DNA from: Spirochaetota bacterium
GTDB lineage: Bacteria > Spirochaetota > Spirochaetia > Treponematales > Rectinemataceae
Reading direction: 5' to 3'
DNA: 7,461 nt
Assembly (NCBI GenBank): GCA_023421875.1
Contig: JAEZSM010000017.1
Span: 1 to 7,461 of the forward strand
Under the pieces are notes generated by a model that saw nothing but the letters and a program-made list of their open reading frames with translations, searched no databases and was not told where the DNA came from. Below are positions 1 through 6,080 of this stretch, one piece after another. Position numbers and translations under genes: made by a program. Position 1 is the first letter of the stretch, and each line of letters opens with the position of its first letter.

Positions 1-167
1 ACCCTGTAGGTATGGTTGAGCAGCTTGAGGGCGCCGCCTTCGGTTTGGGCCCAAACCTCCACGGGAACCTGGGCAGCCAGGCCTGACAGAACTACCGAAA
101 GGAACAAAACTACGAGGATGCTTACTTTGGCGAAGCGCGAGCTTCGGCCGATTCCGGACTTTTTCAT
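1..167 (-). CDS. Exported protein of unknown function, 3' part cut by window edge
   Basis: Only the first 55 codons are present, read leftward from ATG at 167-165; the frame stays open to the left edge. The protein begins MKKSGIGRSSRFAK, a basic n-region, followed by a hydrophobic stretch (about residues 15-31, VSILVVLFLSVVLSGL) and a likely signal peptidase I site near LAA/Q at residues 31-33. No lipobox cysteine is visible, so it is predicted to be secreted or periplasmic rather than a lipoprotein. The start is supported by an AAGGAG site six bases upstream on the minus strand, and the ATG overlaps (ATGA) the stop codon of the TetR-like remnant upstream, which suggests translational coupling in a former operon. 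The mature part visible (VPVEVWAQTEGGALKLLNHTYR) was not recognised. Exported or envelope proteins often follow TetR genes, but a function cannot be given from this fragment. Confidence 0.75.
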   Translation of the reverse strand, partial: MKKSGIGRSSRFAKVSILVVLFLSVVLSGLAAQVPVEVWAQTEGGALKLLNHTYR

Positions 168-253
168 GATGGCTCCTTGTTTGTATCGATGTGTATCAAA
201 TCCGATCCGTGAAACTTGAGCCCGCGGAGCAAGATGTCGATGAGTTCCTTGGT
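164..253 (-). pseudogene. Possible TetR-family regulator remnant (C-terminal tail only)
   Basis: Reading leftward from 253, 29 codons stay open and end at TGA (166-164), which overlaps the ATG of the exported-protein gene. The peptide contains TKELIDILLRGLKFHG, which resembles the amphipathic last helix of TetR-family repressors, where ELIDILLRGL-like endings are common. A stop codon (TAA at 256-254) lies directly upstream in frame, and the DNA before it is A+T-rich and non-coding. The helix-turn-helix and ligand domains, and any start codon, are therefore missing. The ATGA overlap is typical of an operon partner. The simplest reading is a repressor gene deleted except for its tail and its operator. 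The peptide is short, so chance similarity remains possible. Confidence 0.35.
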
Positions 254-275
254 TTACCTACCAACATGTAGGTAA
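254..275. promoter_or_regulatory. Perfect inverted repeat, operator-like
   Basis: The arms TTACCTAC (254-261) and GTAGGTAA (268-275) are exact reverse complements separated by CAACAT. A palindrome with TACCTAC/GTAGGTA-type half-sites and short spacing is of the kind bound by TetR-family dimers. It lies just downstream of the leftward promoter and touches the possible TetR remnant, a position suited to autorepression. There is no T-run after it, so it does not look like a terminator. The binding role is inferred; the symmetry is seen. Confidence 0.5.
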
Positions 276-287
276 TATAATAAAAAT

Positions 288-317
288 AATATAATAAGAT
301 TTATTAATTGATGACAA
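288..317 (-). promoter_or_regulatory. Putative leftward sigma70-type promoter
   Basis: On the minus strand TTGTCA (317-312) is followed after 18 bases by TATATT (293-288), inside a very A+T-rich stretch. Transcription would start near 281-280, just before the inverted repeat at 254-275, and run into the TetR-like remnant and the exported-protein gene. Both boxes match consensus at five of six positions. The neighbouring A+T-rich bases offer alternative -10 boxes. Confidence 0.4.
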
Positions 318-392
318 GTGGTGTGAAGGGGCTCTTTTGTTATATGAGGGCTTGGGCAAACGGCGCCAGGGGGCTAGCCGAACCCTCCATGC

Positions 393-422
393 TTGTCATT
401 TATTAGAAAATTCAGATATAGT
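393..422 (+). promoter_or_regulatory. Putative promoter of the DUF2934 gene
   Basis: TTGTCA (393-398) and TATAGT (417-422) are separated by 18 bases, each with five of six consensus positions. The predicted start near 429 gives a leader of about 17 bases with the ribosome binding site close to its 5' end. The -35 region CTTGTCAT is an exact inverted copy of the one in the leftward promoter at 311-318. Confidence 0.4.
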
Positions 423-445
423 TTAGTTATTGTAAGGAGAAATAC

Positions 446-703
446 ATGGCTGAAAAGAAAAGTGAAAAAGTAGAAAAGAAGGCCCCTGTGTCGAAGGCAA
501 AAACCGCGGCAAAACCTAAAGCCGCCGACAAGGCCGCGGCTAAGAAAACCGCGCCGGCGTTGAGCGTTGACCAACTGGAAAAGGAAATCCGGGCTCAGGC
601 GCAGAAGGTATACGAAAACCGCCAGGCGAAGGGCCTTGCGGGCGATGAATTGTCAGACTGGCTGGAAGCGGAAGTCGTGATAAAGAAAAAATACAAGCTC
701 TAA
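446..703 (+). CDS. Small Lys/Ala-rich protein with C-terminal DUF2934 domain
   Basis: An 85-residue protein in two parts. Residues 1-40 are almost entirely Lys, Ala, Glu and Pro (for example KKAPVSKAKTAAKPKAADK), a basic, probably disordered segment resembling histone H1/HU-type tails. Residues 43-85 (VDQLEKEIRAQAQKVYENRQ, then GDELSDWLEAE) fit the DUF2934 pattern: a helix with IR.RA...Y, a glycine-containing turn and the closing DWL.AE motif. DUF2934 has no established biochemical role as far as I know. The start is firm: TAAGGAGA at 433-440 precedes ATG by five bases. There is no signal peptide, so it should be cytoplasmic. It appears to be a single-gene unit with its own promoter, convergent with the acyltransferase gene 35 bases away. 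The basic tail could contact nucleic acid, but that is inference from composition only. Confidence 0.85.
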   Translation: MAEKKSEKVEKKAPVSKAKTAAKPKAADKAAAKKTAPALSVDQLEKEIRAQAQKVYENRQAKGLAGDELSDWLEAEVVIKKKYKL

Positions 704-738
704 GGCAGCTTTAACCTTGCCGTCCGCGGTGGCTGCTT

Positions 739-2022
739 CTATTTGACCGCTACCGTATCCAGAGTGAACAACGCCGCGGTCTTTTGGGCGAGCAGTTCGG
801 CCTGCTTAATCCTGTAAATCTCTTCCACCGCAAACTGCAGTTTTGTAACAACGTTCTTCCTGGTAATAGGATAGATATAGAAGGTATCATCCAGGGTAGA
901 TAGATCGATGCAGTCGCCCTTTCCCTTGTAATCGTACTCGACATGGAGGCTGTACAGAGAAAGGGGTTTCTTTTCCAGCCGATAGCTCTCGCCTTCGGTT
1001 TCCCGCTCGAGCACAAAACCGTCGGTGGAATGGGTGAGGGTGGCTTCGCCCAGGCGGATATAGCCCTTGGCATTGGGCAGGGAGTCGACGATAACCTGAT
1101 CCTTAAAGAAATACTTTCCCGCTTCGATTTCTTTTCGTACCTGGACTCGCTGCCACTCGAACCAATCGGGAATATGCGTAAACTCAGTCGTGCCAACCAC
1201 AGCCGAAAGCTCGCCCAACTCGCTCATTTTCCAGTGCTTATGGCAGCTTTCGCACCAGAGTTCGTCCTTGTCGGAGTTCATCATGGACTCGACATGGCAA
1301 TGGGGGCATTGATAGAGGATCCTGTGTAGACCTTTTGCCCGGTCGGGGAAGTCGATGACTATGTTGTTCTCTTTTTGCCAGCGGTATTCGTCGTACTTGA
1401 AAACTTCATTGACCAGCTTGTTTATATCGGCGACGCTGGTTTTCTCGATCTGCTCCGGGCTGAGCAGCTTGGTCATGGTTACTTCCAGCGGGCAGTCACG
1501 CTTGTCCAGGTTCCACTGGGGTTGGGAAAGATAATTTCCGTGCTGGATAAAGCTTACCACCGGCACTTTGAACATTTTTATAAGCTTGCCTAAGGATTCG
1601 GGGAGCACTGAGTTCTTTCCGCAATAGGAGTAGCGGGCTTCGGGGTACAGGGCGAGGGCGGCTTTGTTAGTCTCCAGTGAATAGCGCATGTGGCGCAACA
1701 GCAGAATATCATCGGTGAATTTTCGTTTGCAGATGCAGCCCACCTGACGCAAGAGCCACTCATTGATCAAAAACCCGTCGATAGCAACCACGTAGTTGGC
1801 GCCGAAGGGAAAAAGCGCCCGGGTCGCCACCTTGAAATCCACGAAAGCCATGTGGTTGGACAGAAAAAGAAAGGGAGGCTTTAGACCTTCCATTCCGATC
1901 TTGTTGATTTTCAGATTCCGCTTTTTAGTCTCAGGGTAGCTTAAAAACCAGGCGAGCAGGGTCCAGAAGAAGCGTTGGCGCAGGGGCTTGCGCAGCATGT
2001 CGAATTTTTGGATTTCTTTCAC
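739..2022 (-). CDS. PlsC-type 1-acylglycerol-3-phosphate acyltransferase-like protein with zinc ribbon
   Basis: A 427-residue protein from the preferred GTG start. Residues about 45-170 form a lysophospholipid acyltransferase domain: motif I is NHMAFVD (56-62), with the catalytic His and Asp of NHxxxxD, and motif III is LYPEARYS (125-132), standing in for the usual FPEGTRS. A hydrophobic segment (about 17-30) precedes it and could hold the enzyme at the membrane. Family members transfer acyl chains to lysophosphatidate or related acceptors. After it come CPHC (239-242) and CESC (257-260), a clear zinc ribbon, then about 165 residues that I do not recognise. That tail makes it much longer than a typical 200-260-residue PlsC, so substrate and partner may differ. 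The frame stays open upstream to a TTG at 2088, but that TTG is the start of a TTGACA -35 box and has poor ribosome binding. The GTG at 2022-2020 has GGGGA five bases upstream. Confidence 0.8.
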   Translation of the reverse strand: MKEIQKFDMLRKPLRQRFFWTLLAWFLSYPETKKRNLKINKIGMEGLKPPFLFLSNHMAFVDFKVATRALFPFGANYVVAIDGFLINEWLLRQVGCICKRKFTDDILLLRHMRYSLETNKAALALYPEARYSYCGKNSVLPESLGKLIKMFKVPVVSFIQHGNYLSQPQWNLDKRDCPLEVTMTKLLSPEQIEKTSVADINKLVNEVFKYDEYRWQKENNIVIDFPDRAKGLHRILYQCPHCHVESMMNSDKDELWCESCHKHWKMSELGELSAVVGTTEFTHIPDWFEWQRVQVRKEIEAGKYFFKDQVIVDSLPNAKGYIRLGEATLTHSTDGFVLERETEGESYRLEKKPLSLYSLHVEYDYKGKGDCIDLSTLDDTFYIYPITRKNVVTKLQFAVEEIYRIKQAELLAQKTAALFTLDTVAVK

Positions 2023-2059
2023 TTTTTCCCCTTTCGGCGTGGAATTGACTACCTTACCG

Positions 2060-2088
2060 ATTGTCGCGGACGATCCGGCCTGTGTCAA
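2060..2088 (-). promoter_or_regulatory. Putative promoter of the acyltransferase gene
   Basis: On the minus strand a perfect TTGACA (2088-2083) is followed after 17 bases by GACAAT (2065-2060), four of six matches to TATAAT. The predicted start near 2053 leaves about 30 bases of leader before the GTG start at 2022. The box supports using the downstream start for this gene. Confidence 0.4.
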
Positions 2089-2108
2089 GAAAAAGTAAGT
2101 TCCTCGAA

Positions 2109-2122
2109 GCTTGTTGACAAGC
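2109..2122. promoter_or_regulatory. 14-bp palindrome over the -35 box, possible operator
   Basis: GCTTGT (2109-2114) and ACAAGC (2117-2122) are exact reverse complements separated by TG. The site covers the -35 box of the peptidase promoter, where a bound repressor would block polymerase. It lies about 20 bases upstream of the opposing acyltransferase promoter, so it could affect both genes. No regulator gene is adjacent, so the role is inferred from position and symmetry. Confidence 0.3.
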
Positions 2123-2141
2123 CTAGGGCTGGGTTTATCAT
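2114..2141 (+). promoter_or_regulatory. Putative promoter of the M48 peptidase gene
   Basis: TTGACA (2114-2119), perfect to consensus, and TATCAT (2136-2141), five of six, are separated by 16 bases. The predicted start falls near 2148, giving a short leader that begins at the GGGAGGG ribosome binding site (2148-2154). The -35 box sits inside a 14-bp palindrome. Confidence 0.45.
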
Positions 2142-2162
2142 TGATGCGGGAGGGCGGAGCCC

Positions 2163-3164
2163 ATGCTGAGCACGAAAATCAAGAAATTGTATGCCATCGA
2201 CCCAAAATCCTGGGAACATCCGGCGGATAAGGCTGCCTTGAGCGCTGTACAGCAGCTTAAGGGGATGGACGAGCTGGCCAAGAGACTCATTTCGGCGGCG
2301 ACGGAGCGAGGCCTGCGGCTGGAGGTACTGGCATCCAATGTCAAGGTGAGCGCCAATCAGTTCCCTCTGCTCAATACGCTAATGGACGATATTGTGGAGA
2401 CCTTCGACTGGGACTACCGACCCGAGCTCTATGTCTGCCAGAACCCTACGTTCAACGCCGGCGCCCTTGGAGTAGAAAAACCCTTTATCACCATAAATTC
2501 ATCCCTTTTACGCCATTTTGACGAAAACGAGATCAAGGCTATTCTCGCCCACGAGATGGGCCATATAATGAGCGGCCACAGCCTCTACAAAACGCTCATA
2601 TGGTATCTCTCCAATATTTCATTGAGTTTTATTCCCATGGGTGAGCTTATCAAGAGCGCCGTCTGGGCCGCCCTCATGGAGTGGAACCGCAAAAGTGAGC
2701 TTTCCTGCGACAGGGCTGAGCTTTTGGCTGTACAGGACGAAACGCCTTCCTATAACATTTTGATGAAAATGGCAGGGGCGGAGGACCTCTCCCAGGTCAA
2801 TCTGAACGACTTTTTCGCCCAGGCCGATGAGTACGAGGCGCAGAAGACGGTGCTCGATTCGGTACATAAGATTTTCGGGCAGATGAGGCTTTCCCACCCC
2901 TATCCGGTGGTACGCCTGGGAGAACTCAGGACCTGGGCTGCCTCGGGGGCTTATCGTTCGATACTAGAAGGCGACTATATCAGGAAAGGCGCCCAGGATG
3001 GGGGGCAGGCGAAAGCGGATGCCAAACAGGGTTATGACTACTATCGCCAGGAATTCAAGAAAAGCGACGACCCGATCATAAAGGTAATAAACAGCATGGG
3101 CGAGGGTATCGAGAAGGCTGCGGGAAATCTGGAGGAGAAAATCCGGGAAATCTTCAAGCTTTAG
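2163..3164 (+). CDS. M48-family zinc metallopeptidase
   Basis: A 333-residue protein. The catalytic zinc motif HEMGH is at residues 130-134 in the context AILAHEMGHIMSGHS. The third zinc ligand is supplied by the downstream ExxxD segment ELSCD (179-183), and the conserved M48 C-terminal signature SHPYPVVRLGEL is at 244-255. The stretch FNAGALGVEKPFITINSSLL (97-116) is the usual M48 substrate-side strand region. The domain therefore looks intact and active. No signal peptide is visible; the hydrophobic stretch around 144-170 (LIWYLSNISLSFIPM and after) could be membrane-associated. In the HtpX/Ste24/LoiP superfamily such enzymes degrade membrane or misfolded envelope proteins, but the substrate here cannot be told. 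The C-terminal 60 residues are charged and helical. ATG is chosen with GGGAGG eight to nine bases upstream. The gene is divergent from the acyltransferase and convergent with the rhodanese gene. Confidence 0.9.
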   Translation: MLSTKIKKLYAIDPKSWEHPADKAALSAVQQLKGMDELAKRLISAATERGLRLEVLASNVKVSANQFPLLNTLMDDIVETFDWDYRPELYVCQNPTFNAGALGVEKPFITINSSLLRHFDENEIKAILAHEMGHIMSGHSLYKTLIWYLSNISLSFIPMGELIKSAVWAALMEWNRKSELSCDRAELLAVQDETPSYNILMKMAGAEDLSQVNLNDFFAQADEYEAQKTVLDSVHKIFGQMRLSHPYPVVRLGELRTWAASGAYRSILEGDYIRKGAQDGGQAKADAKQGYDYYRQEFKKSDDPIIKVINSMGEGIEKAAGNLEEKIREIFKL

Positions 3165-3204
3165 ATTGGGCTGGGTGAGGCCGGGGCGCGGTTGCGAATT
3201 GTAA

Positions 3205-3609
3205 TCAGGGCGCCGGGGGCGGACCTTTCTGGATTCCGTAGGGCCAGGAAGAAATCGCGCCTAGGTCGAATATCTTTTTATAGCCCAGAAAGGCCAAGCT
3301 CTGGGCAGCGATTTCGCTGCGCCTTCCCGAACGGCAATAGACCACCACGGTTCTGTTTTTATCGCTTCCGATGGCTTGGGCGGCGCTGCTTGCGTTTATC
3401 TGGTCATAGGGCAAAAGGAGCGCTCCATCTATATGGCCTTCTCTGTATTCTTCCAAGGTGCGCACATCTACAATGACGAGGTTTTCCTGCGCGTCGAGCA
3501 GTTCCTTGAGCGACTTGGGCGTGATGCGCGATACCTGCGCCTGGGCGGAAAAAGCAAGGACTATCAGTCCGAGAAGAATAAGAATTAAGCGTCGGGTCGG
3601 TCTAAGCAT
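3205..3609 (-). CDS. Periplasmic single-domain rhodanese-like protein
   Basis: A 134-residue protein from the preferred start. Residues 1-25 are a signal peptide: RPTRR, a hydrophobic core LILILLGLIVLAF, then SAQA/Q as a plausible signal peptidase I site. The mature part is one rhodanese domain: NLVIVDVRTLEEYREGHIDG (43-62) is the classic CDC25/rhodanese entry, the active-site loop is CRSGRRS (92-98) with Cys92 as the predicted sulfur or persulfide carrier, and LGYKKIFDLGAISSWPYG closes the fold. Small exported rhodaneses are thought to act in sulfur transfer or redox chemistry in the periplasm. The frame extends upstream to ATG codons at 3672 and 3642, but these would put about 20 or 10 extra residues before the signal peptide and have no ribosome binding site. 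An AAGGA lies 13 bases before the chosen ATG, which is a long spacing, so the start is not fully settled. Confidence 0.88.
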   Translation of the reverse strand: MLRPTRRLILILLGLIVLAFSAQAQVSRITPKSLKELLDAQENLVIVDVRTLEEYREGHIDGALLLPYDQINASSAAQAIGSDKNRTVVVYCRSGRRSEIAAQSLAFLGYKKIFDLGAISSWPYGIQKGPPPAP

Positions 3610-3701
3610 AGGTCTATTCAGTTCCTTTTTTATCAGGCCTCTCATAAGGGCTAAATTCGCAAATGCCTTCATTACAAGGGCTTAAAATATTACTTTTTAT
3701 T

Positions 3702-3730
3702 AATATAATAAAAATCAAGTTCCCAGACAA
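3702..3730 (-). promoter_or_regulatory. Putative promoter of the rhodanese gene
   Basis: On the minus strand TTGTCT (3730-3725) is followed after 17 bases by TATATT (3707-3702), in the A+T-rich island between two divergent genes. Transcription would begin near 3695. That leaves a leader of about 85 bases before the preferred start at 3609, or about 23 bases before the alternative ATG at 3672. Confidence 0.35.
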
Positions 3731-3742
3731 GACATGGTTTGT

Positions 3743-3771
3743 CGCTTGTTTCCCGGCTTGCTCGATATTAT
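3743..3771 (+). promoter_or_regulatory. Weak candidate promoter of the DUF523-DUF1722 operon
   Basis: TATTAT (3766-3771) is a good -10 box about 37 bases before the ATG at 3808. The sequence 17 bases upstream, CGCTTG, is a poor -35 match, so the promoter may depend on an activator or an alternative sigma factor, or may lie elsewhere in 3720-3800. Confidence 0.25.
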
Positions 3772-3807
3772 GCTGCCTTATGCTGTTGTATGGTGCATGG
3801 GGGATCT

Positions 3808-4770
3808 ATGGAAAAAATAAAGCTGGGAGTGAGCGCCTGCCTTCTCGGGCAGGAAGTACGCTACGACAGCGGCCACAAGCACGATCGCTATATCACCGAT
3901 ACCCTCGGACCCTTTTTCGATTTTGTGCCCGTCTGTCCCGAGGTCGAGTGCGGGCTGCCGATTCCGCGGGAAGCCATGCGACTTGTAGGCGACCCGGCCA
4001 ATCCTCGGCTGGTGACCAATAAAACCGGTATCGATCATACCCAACGGATGCTCGACTATGCGAAGAACAGGCTAGATGCGCTGGCAAGAGATGAACTCTG
4101 CGGTTTTATTTTTAAGAAGGACTCTCCCAGCTCGGGGCTTCACAGGGTCAAGGTCTACGGCGAAAACGGGATACCCGGTAAAAGCGGCAAGGGGCTCTTT
4201 GCCGCGGCCTTTGTAACGCGATTTCCCTTGGTGCCGGTGGAAGAAGAAGGAAGATTGAACGATCCCGATCTCAGGGAGAATTTCATAGAGCGGGTATTCG
4301 CCTATAATCGGCTGAAAGCCCTTCTCGCCGGCTACGCAAGCGGCCATACCAAGGGTTTGGGAGTCCTGGTGGAATTCCATACAGCCCACAAGCTCCAGCT
4401 CATGGCTCATTCGGTGCCCTTGTACCGGGAACTGGGTGTCCTGGTAGCCCAGGCCAAGGGCAAAGACTTGACCGGACTCCTCGCGAATTACGAAGAAGGA
4501 TTCATGAAGGCGCTCTCGCTGCTGGCGACGGTCAAGAAAAACTGCAATGTTCTTGCTCACAGTATGGGATATTTTAAAAAAGATCTGAGCGCCGACGAGA
4601 AGGCCGAGCTTTTAGAGATCATTGATCAGTACAGAAACGGCTTTGTGCCGCTGATTGTCCCTATCACGATTATTCGTCATTATGTGCGCAAGTACGGTGA
4701 ATCCTATCTGGAAGGCCAGCTTTACTTCAGGCCTCATCCTGCAGAACTCATGCTGAGGAATCACGTATAA
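3808..4770 (+). CDS. DUF523-DUF1722 fusion protein (YbgA/TudS-like)
   Basis: A 320-residue protein with two domains. Residues 4-145 are DUF523: SACLLG (9-14), VRYDSGHKHD (17-26), VCPEVECGLPIPRE (42-55) and KKDSPSSGLHRVKVY (103-117). Residues about 185-315 are DUF1722, with LVEFHTAHKLQLMAHS (187-202) and the ending YFRPHPAEL (306-314). This domain order is that of Escherichia coli YbgA. DUF523 proteins of the TudS type remove sulfur from thiouracil using a three-cysteine [4Fe-4S] cluster. Here two of the three expected cysteines are present (Cys11 and Cys43), while the SPSCG cysteine is serine (SPSSG), so cluster binding may differ. The start at 3808 begins the conserved domain and has GGGGGA just upstream; the frame continues upstream to 3739, but that extension is cysteine-rich and unlike the family. 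It is the first gene of an operon with the next one. Confidence 0.87.
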   Translation: MEKIKLGVSACLLGQEVRYDSGHKHDRYITDTLGPFFDFVPVCPEVECGLPIPREAMRLVGDPANPRLVTNKTGIDHTQRMLDYAKNRLDALARDELCGFIFKKDSPSSGLHRVKVYGENGIPGKSGKGLFAAAFVTRFPLVPVEEEGRLNDPDLRENFIERVFAYNRLKALLAGYASGHTKGLGVLVEFHTAHKLQLMAHSVPLYRELGVLVAQAKGKDLTGLLANYEEGFMKALSLLATVKKNCNVLAHSMGYFKKDLSADEKAELLEIIDQYRNGFVPLIVPITIIRHYVRKYGESYLEGQLYFRPHPAELMLRNHV

Positions 4771-4790
4771 GCACGATTCGGAGGTTGACG

Positions 4791-6053
4791 ATGAATGAAC
4801 TGCAAAACAGGCTACGAATACCGACCGGGCGCCTGGACGCACTGAACGGACTGCTCGTGGATCCGGAAGCGCCGGTGATCAAGGAATTCCTGTCCATTGT
4901 CGCCGCATACGGGACGCCCGAAGAGATTAACGCCAAGGCGGCGGCGGCCAGAAAACCCGAAGCCCTGTTTAAAAAGGTTGAGGCTAAAAATAAGGACTAT
5001 CTGGCCGATCTGGATTGGCTCATGAACATGAGGGAAAAGGGCGCCTTTATGGGCATGGAGGAGTATAGGCGGAATCTGCTCGGTTCGGCCAAGGCTCCGG
5101 TGGATCATTCGACAGCGGTTACCCTGGAAGTGTCGGCGCTCCAGTATTTTCCCTGGATCAGACCCATGTGCGAGCGGGCTATACGGGAGGGCAGCCTAGT
5201 TCCGGGCCGTTTTATTGCGGTACGGAAAATGAAGGAGTCCGAAGCCGATGGCGATTTGCCGGCGATCCTGGCCGCCGTGGATATTATGGGTTCATCCTTT
5301 GTGGAAACCCTGGACACCAAGGGCACCGACGGTTCCAACCCCCATTTAGGCGGCCCCGCCACCATCACCGGCTATTTCGGCGGCATAGGCCAACCCAATG
5401 AGCACGCCCTGGCCTGGGTAAGGGAATTCCTTTACTACTACACGAACTACGGCGTTCAGGATGTGCTCAACTTCAATGCCGGCACAATTTTCCTGGGGTT
5501 CCTCCTCTACAAGCTGGGGGTGGATATTCACTTCAAGATTTCCGTCTTTTTCGGCTCTGACAACCCCTACCACGCGCTTTGGATTATGACGGCGGCCAAG
5601 CTTTTCAGCCGTGACGACGGCAGCACCCCTCTGGTGGGCTTCAACTGGTCCAATTCGGTGAACAATGCCACCATCGAAGCCAGCTCTCTGGTGCGCAAAG
5701 CCCTGGGATTCGAAACTTCCATCCGCTTCGAGCACCACATAACCGAAACCTACCGGAGCATCGTCATCCAGCCCTACAATAAGAGGGATGAACTGCTGGA
5801 GGTGGCTGCCAGGGTGCCCAATATCTCGGCCAAGCACGAGGGAGCCGACCCTGAACTCGAGGCAACGCGGAAGCACAGCTCGGACATTCTGGACTATTTC
5901 AGGGAAAAATCCGAGGTTGTCGCCTCGGGAGACTGGGACAACCTGCAGCAGAATTTTCTAGACAAGGTGGAAGCCTGTAACACCACGGCGAATGAACTTA
6001 CGAAGAAGGGGATCGGTGTAATCCCGGCCCGCAATTTACACAAGGGCGCGTAA
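4791..6053 (+). CDS. Uncharacterised 420-residue protein, possible beta/alpha barrel
   Basis: I do not recognise the family. The start is ATG at 4791 with GGAGG six bases upstream; a TTG two codons earlier is less likely. The gene begins 20 bases after the stop of the DUF523-DUF1722 gene, so the two are probably co-transcribed. There is no signal peptide or convincing membrane helix. Residues about 1-120 are helical and charged. From about 140 onward, strand-helix alternation suggests a TIM-barrel-like core: GRFIAVRKM, GSSFVETLDTKGTDGSNPHL, a glycine-rich GGPATITGYFGGIG, VQDVLNFNAG, GVDIHFKISVFFGSDNPYHA, LVGFNWSNSVNNATIEASSL and TSIRFEHHITETY. Clustered Asp, His, Asn and Glu residues at strand ends (ETLDTKGTDGSNPH, FGSDNPYH, EHHITE) look like an active site for a metal, phosphate or cofactor. 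That reading is inference. The coding looks intact and normal in composition. Confidence 0.85.
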   Translation: MNELQNRLRIPTGRLDALNGLLVDPEAPVIKEFLSIVAAYGTPEEINAKAAAARKPEALFKKVEAKNKDYLADLDWLMNMREKGAFMGMEEYRRNLLGSAKAPVDHSTAVTLEVSALQYFPWIRPMCERAIREGSLVPGRFIAVRKMKESEADGDLPAILAAVDIMGSSFVETLDTKGTDGSNPHLGGPATITGYFGGIGQPNEHALAWVREFLYYYTNYGVQDVLNFNAGTIFLGFLLYKLGVDIHFKISVFFGSDNPYHALWIMTAAKLFSRDDGSTPLVGFNWSNSVNNATIEASSLVRKALGFETSIRFEHHITETYRSIVIQPYNKRDELLEVAARVPNISAKHEGADPELEATRKHSSDILDYFREKSEVVASGDWDNLQQNFLDKVEACNTTANELTKKGIGVIPARNLHKGA

Positions 6054-6080
6054 CAAATAGACCCCTCGTAGAAGGGACGC

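Noticed and set aside
16..219. Rightward open frame of 67 codons
   Set aside because: It is antisense to the exported-protein gene, which has a signal peptide and a strong ribosome binding site; the translation has no recognisable features.
374..574. Leftward open frame of 66 codons
   Set aside because: It is a shadow of the Lys/Ala-rich 5' half of the DUF2934 gene and yields an Arg/Phe-rich translation without a ribosome binding site.
704..738. Hairpin AGGCAGC with GCTGCTT between convergent genes
   Set aside because: The stem needs a G-T pair and a loop of about 20 bases, and the following T-run is weak; not enough for a terminator call.
943..1329. Rightward open frame of 128 codons
   Set aside because: It lies entirely opposite the acyltransferase gene, including the zinc-ribbon codons, and has no recognisable domain.
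4072..4560. Leftward open frame of 162 codons
   Set aside because: It is antisense to the DUF523-DUF1722 gene, whose conserved motifs establish the real strand.
5346..5876. Leftward open frame of 176 codons
   Set aside because: It is long, but opposite the well-supported 420-residue gene; open antisense frames are expected in G+C-rich codon usage and no motif or ribosome binding site was seen.
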